Shown in pieces: positions 6,299-7,100 of a stretch of DNA of 7,100 bases; the first letter of the stretch is position 1; each line of letters begins with the position of its first letter. Source of the stretch: Paraktedonobacter sp036384215 (lineage in GTDB: Bacteria; Chloroflexota; Ktedonobacteria; Ktedonobacterales; Ktedonobacteraceae); the NCBI GenBank assembly GCA_036384215.1, contig DASVMX010000439.1, forward strand, positions 1-7,100, in the 5' to 3' direction. Both the position numbers and the translations under genes were made by a program. Under the pieces are notes generated by a model that was not told the origin of the DNA, did no database searches, and saw only the letters and a list, made by a program, of their open reading frames with translations.

Positions 6299-6411
6299 AA
6301 AAAACCTCCTGATGTTGCTTTTTCGCAACCTGTCACTTGCACCTAACGGGGCGTTGGTCCCCCCAACTTCTCGATGATGCAATGGGTGACTTATACGCAT
6401 GTATAATACGT
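6299..6411 (-). promoter_or_regulatory. Structured 5' leader of the HTH gene
   Basis: The predicted leader is about 105 nt. It holds a small stem, GTTGC/GCAAC with a 6-nt loop (6314-6329), that ends four bases before the AGGAGG, and a second stem, GTTGG/CCAAC (6353-6367), which competes with a GGGG/CCCC pairing (6348-6351 with 6359-6362). The two alternative pairings could form a switch, but the stems are short and no known riboswitch motif is recognised. They may be incidental. Confidence 0.3.
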
Positions 6412-6440
6412 ATTATAGCATTCAAATGAGTCGAATTCAA
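6402..6440 (-). promoter_or_regulatory. HTH gene promoter with a palindromic operator over the -10
   Basis: On the minus strand, TTGAAT (6440-6435), a 17-bp spacer and a perfect TATAAT (6417-6412) make the best sigma-70-type promoter in the window. The -10 box is half of a perfect 16-bp palindrome (6402-6417, TATAATACGTATTATA), next to a second dyad, TATAC-N4-GTATA (6392-6405). A dimer bound there would block polymerase, so repression is a natural reading. By symmetry a second TATAAT faces right on the plus strand (6402-6407), with no gene for it to serve close by. Confidence 0.75.
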
Positions 6441-6784
6441 TAGCGAGTTTCTACAGTTCTTTCTAACCTATCATAGATACCATAACTAAATGTTAGTGAC
6501 GCTGCGTATCCCTCTTTCCTGGGATCGAGCCTTTTTTCTTTTATTTGTCTAGGATCGATAAGATTACACATAGGATTGAAAATAATCCCATACATGTACT
6601 GCAAAAGTGAACTGCGGGAGCATCGCAAATTAGCTCTTTTCTCTTTAGATATACGAAGAAAAGATACATTTGGTCAACTCAAAACCTGAATGAAAAAAAC
6701 TCGCTCACCGTTCTCTTAGTAGAACGCGAAATGAGGCATTTTTCACGGTCTGAAACAGATTTCCGCTGTTCTCGTTTCTTTTCT

Positions 6785-6840
6785 CACCCTCTCTTGAGGG
6801 TGTGTCTGATTCTCAGAATCTCCTCTTCTCAGGAGTTTTT
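6785..6840 (+). terminator. Hairpin cluster ending in a T-run
   Basis: There are three small dyads in a row: CACCCTC/GAGGGTG (6785-6802, 4-nt loop), GATTCT/AGAATC (6808-6820) and CTCCT/AGGAG (6820-6835, 6-nt loop). The last is followed directly by five T (6836-6840), the form of a weak plus-strand intrinsic terminator. No plus-strand gene is seen upstream, so any transcript ending here would be non-coding or read-through. Confidence 0.35.
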
Positions 6841-6842
6841 GA

Positions 6843-6881
6843 TGTTCTGCCAGCATGCGCGAAGCGCATGCTGGCAGAACA
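6843..6881. repeat. Perfect 18-bp hairpin with GAA loop
   Basis: Arms 6843-6860 and 6864-6881 are perfectly complementary, closed by GAA. Seven A (6884-6890) follow on the plus strand and five T (6836-6840) precede it. On neither strand does a T-run follow the stem, so it is not a standard terminator. It resembles the other long hairpins in stem quality but not in sequence. Confidence 0.7.
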
Positions 6882-6993
6882 GCAAAAAAACAGGCGAGTG
6901 CCGCAGGCGCGAGCACGCGGCCATGGTGGAAACCAGATCCACTCCGAGGAAGCCTCTGCATTTCAGCGTTTTCCGGTTCTGTATGAGTCATCT

Positions 6994-7026
6994 CTGATTT
7001 TGCAAAATCAGGACAAAACGCGTTTT
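6994..7026. promoter_or_regulatory. Two adjacent perfect palindromes (operator-like)
   Basis: CTGATTTTGCAAAATCAG (6994-7011, 18 bp) and AAAACGCGTTTT (7015-7026, 12 bp) are both perfect, unspaced dyads three bases apart. Palindromes without a loop suit dimeric protein binding better than RNA hairpins. They sit just downstream of the predicted minus-strand terminator and far from a visible start codon, so their target gene is unclear. Confidence 0.4.
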
Positions 7027-7040
7027 CCCCCCGCCCCAGG

Positions 7041-7096
7041 AAAAACAAGGGGTTTTGTGAGCGGGGCGCACGGCGCCCCGCTCACAAAACCCCTTG
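7041..7096 (-). terminator. Intrinsic terminator for a minus-strand gene beyond the right edge
   Basis: Arms 7046-7069 and 7073-7096 form a perfect 24-bp GC-rich stem with a 3-nt loop. On the minus strand five T (7045-7041) follow the stem directly, the classical intrinsic terminator layout. It implies that a minus-strand gene ends just right of position 7100. It is the only long hairpin of this window with a correctly placed T-run. Confidence 0.7.
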
Positions 7097-7100
7097 AGAA

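Larger units (their letters stand above)
6441..7045. other. About 600-bp region without a convincing gene
   Basis: Between the HTH promoter and the right-edge terminator I see no supported gene. The left half (to about 6760) is distinctly AT-rich compared with the coding regions. It holds an 8-bp inverted repeat, TCTTTTCT/AGAAAAGA (6635-6642, 6657-6664), and a weak minus-strand promoter-like pair (TTGACC at 6677-6672, TATATC at 6653-6648). The right half is packed with hairpins and palindromes listed separately. Open frames at 6437-6628 (minus, 63 codons), 6743-7048 (minus) and 6731-6997 (plus) run through these structures and lack ribosome sites. Confidence 0.6.

Noticed and set aside
6299..6400. 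N-terminal extension of the HTH protein to 6400
   Set aside because: It would start upstream of the ideal AGGAGG and run through the predicted leader stems. The domain begins only after the ATG at 6298.
6437..6628. Minus-strand 63-codon frame in the AT-rich spacer
   Set aside because: It starts with TTG, has no ribosome site and matches no family I recognise. A faint DPRQ stretch recalls ISAs1-type transposase N-termini, but this is too short to call a remnant.
6743..7048. Minus-strand 101-codon frame
   Set aside because: It runs through the 18-bp hairpin and the 18-bp palindrome, has low-complexity coding character and no clear ribosome site; it is most likely a chance frame.
2295..7096. 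CRISPR array or copies of one interspersed repeat
   Set aside because: The hairpins differ in sequence, length and spacing. There is no periodic repeat-spacer pattern and no cas gene.

Overview
This is a bacterial chromosomal window with high-GC coding regions. It fits a large-genome, soil-type bacterium of the Chloroflexota, with Ktedonobacteria as the best guess. That guess rests on gene style only: a membrane Ser/Thr kinase with a C-terminal extracytoplasmic domain, a short excisionase-type HTH protein, and hairpin-rich spacers. No rRNA or other marker gene is present to confirm it.

Layout. Two genes lie on the minus strand at the left: a small heat shock protein of the Hsp20 family (158-631), and upstream of it a transmembrane PknB-type Ser/Thr protein kinase (755-2188). 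A 349-bp divergent spacer (2189-2537) follows. It holds a kinase -10 box, a long hairpin tightly flanked by 10-bp direct repeats, an extended -10 promoter facing right, and a second perfect hairpin at the predicted 5' end of the rightward transcript. The main gene (2538-6011, plus strand) encodes a 1157-residue protein. Its first ~445 residues are a complete CPSF/Ysh1-like metallo-beta-lactamase/beta-CASP nuclease. The remaining ~700 residues form an unusual extension that ends in three tandem repeats of about 128 residues. Its stop codon lies inside a 41-bp hairpin that fills almost the whole gap to a convergent 65-aa excisionase-type HTH gene (6101-6298, minus strand). That HTH gene has a clear promoter whose -10 box sits in a perfect 16-bp palindrome. 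From about 6441 to the right edge I find no convincing gene, only a series of palindromes and hairpins. The last of these is followed by a T-run on the minus strand and probably terminates a minus-strand gene beyond the window.

How the genes may work together. The kinase and Hsp20 are co-directional and 123 bp apart, which could link envelope sensing to protein quality control, but no operon is proven. The nuclease gene is a separate unit whose mRNA is predicted to carry strong stem-loops at both ends. For an RNA nuclease this raises the possibility of self-regulation through its own message. The most noteworthy items are the repeat-bearing C-terminal extension of the beta-CASP protein and the set of five long, sequence-unrelated hairpins at gene borders, most without a terminator T-run.
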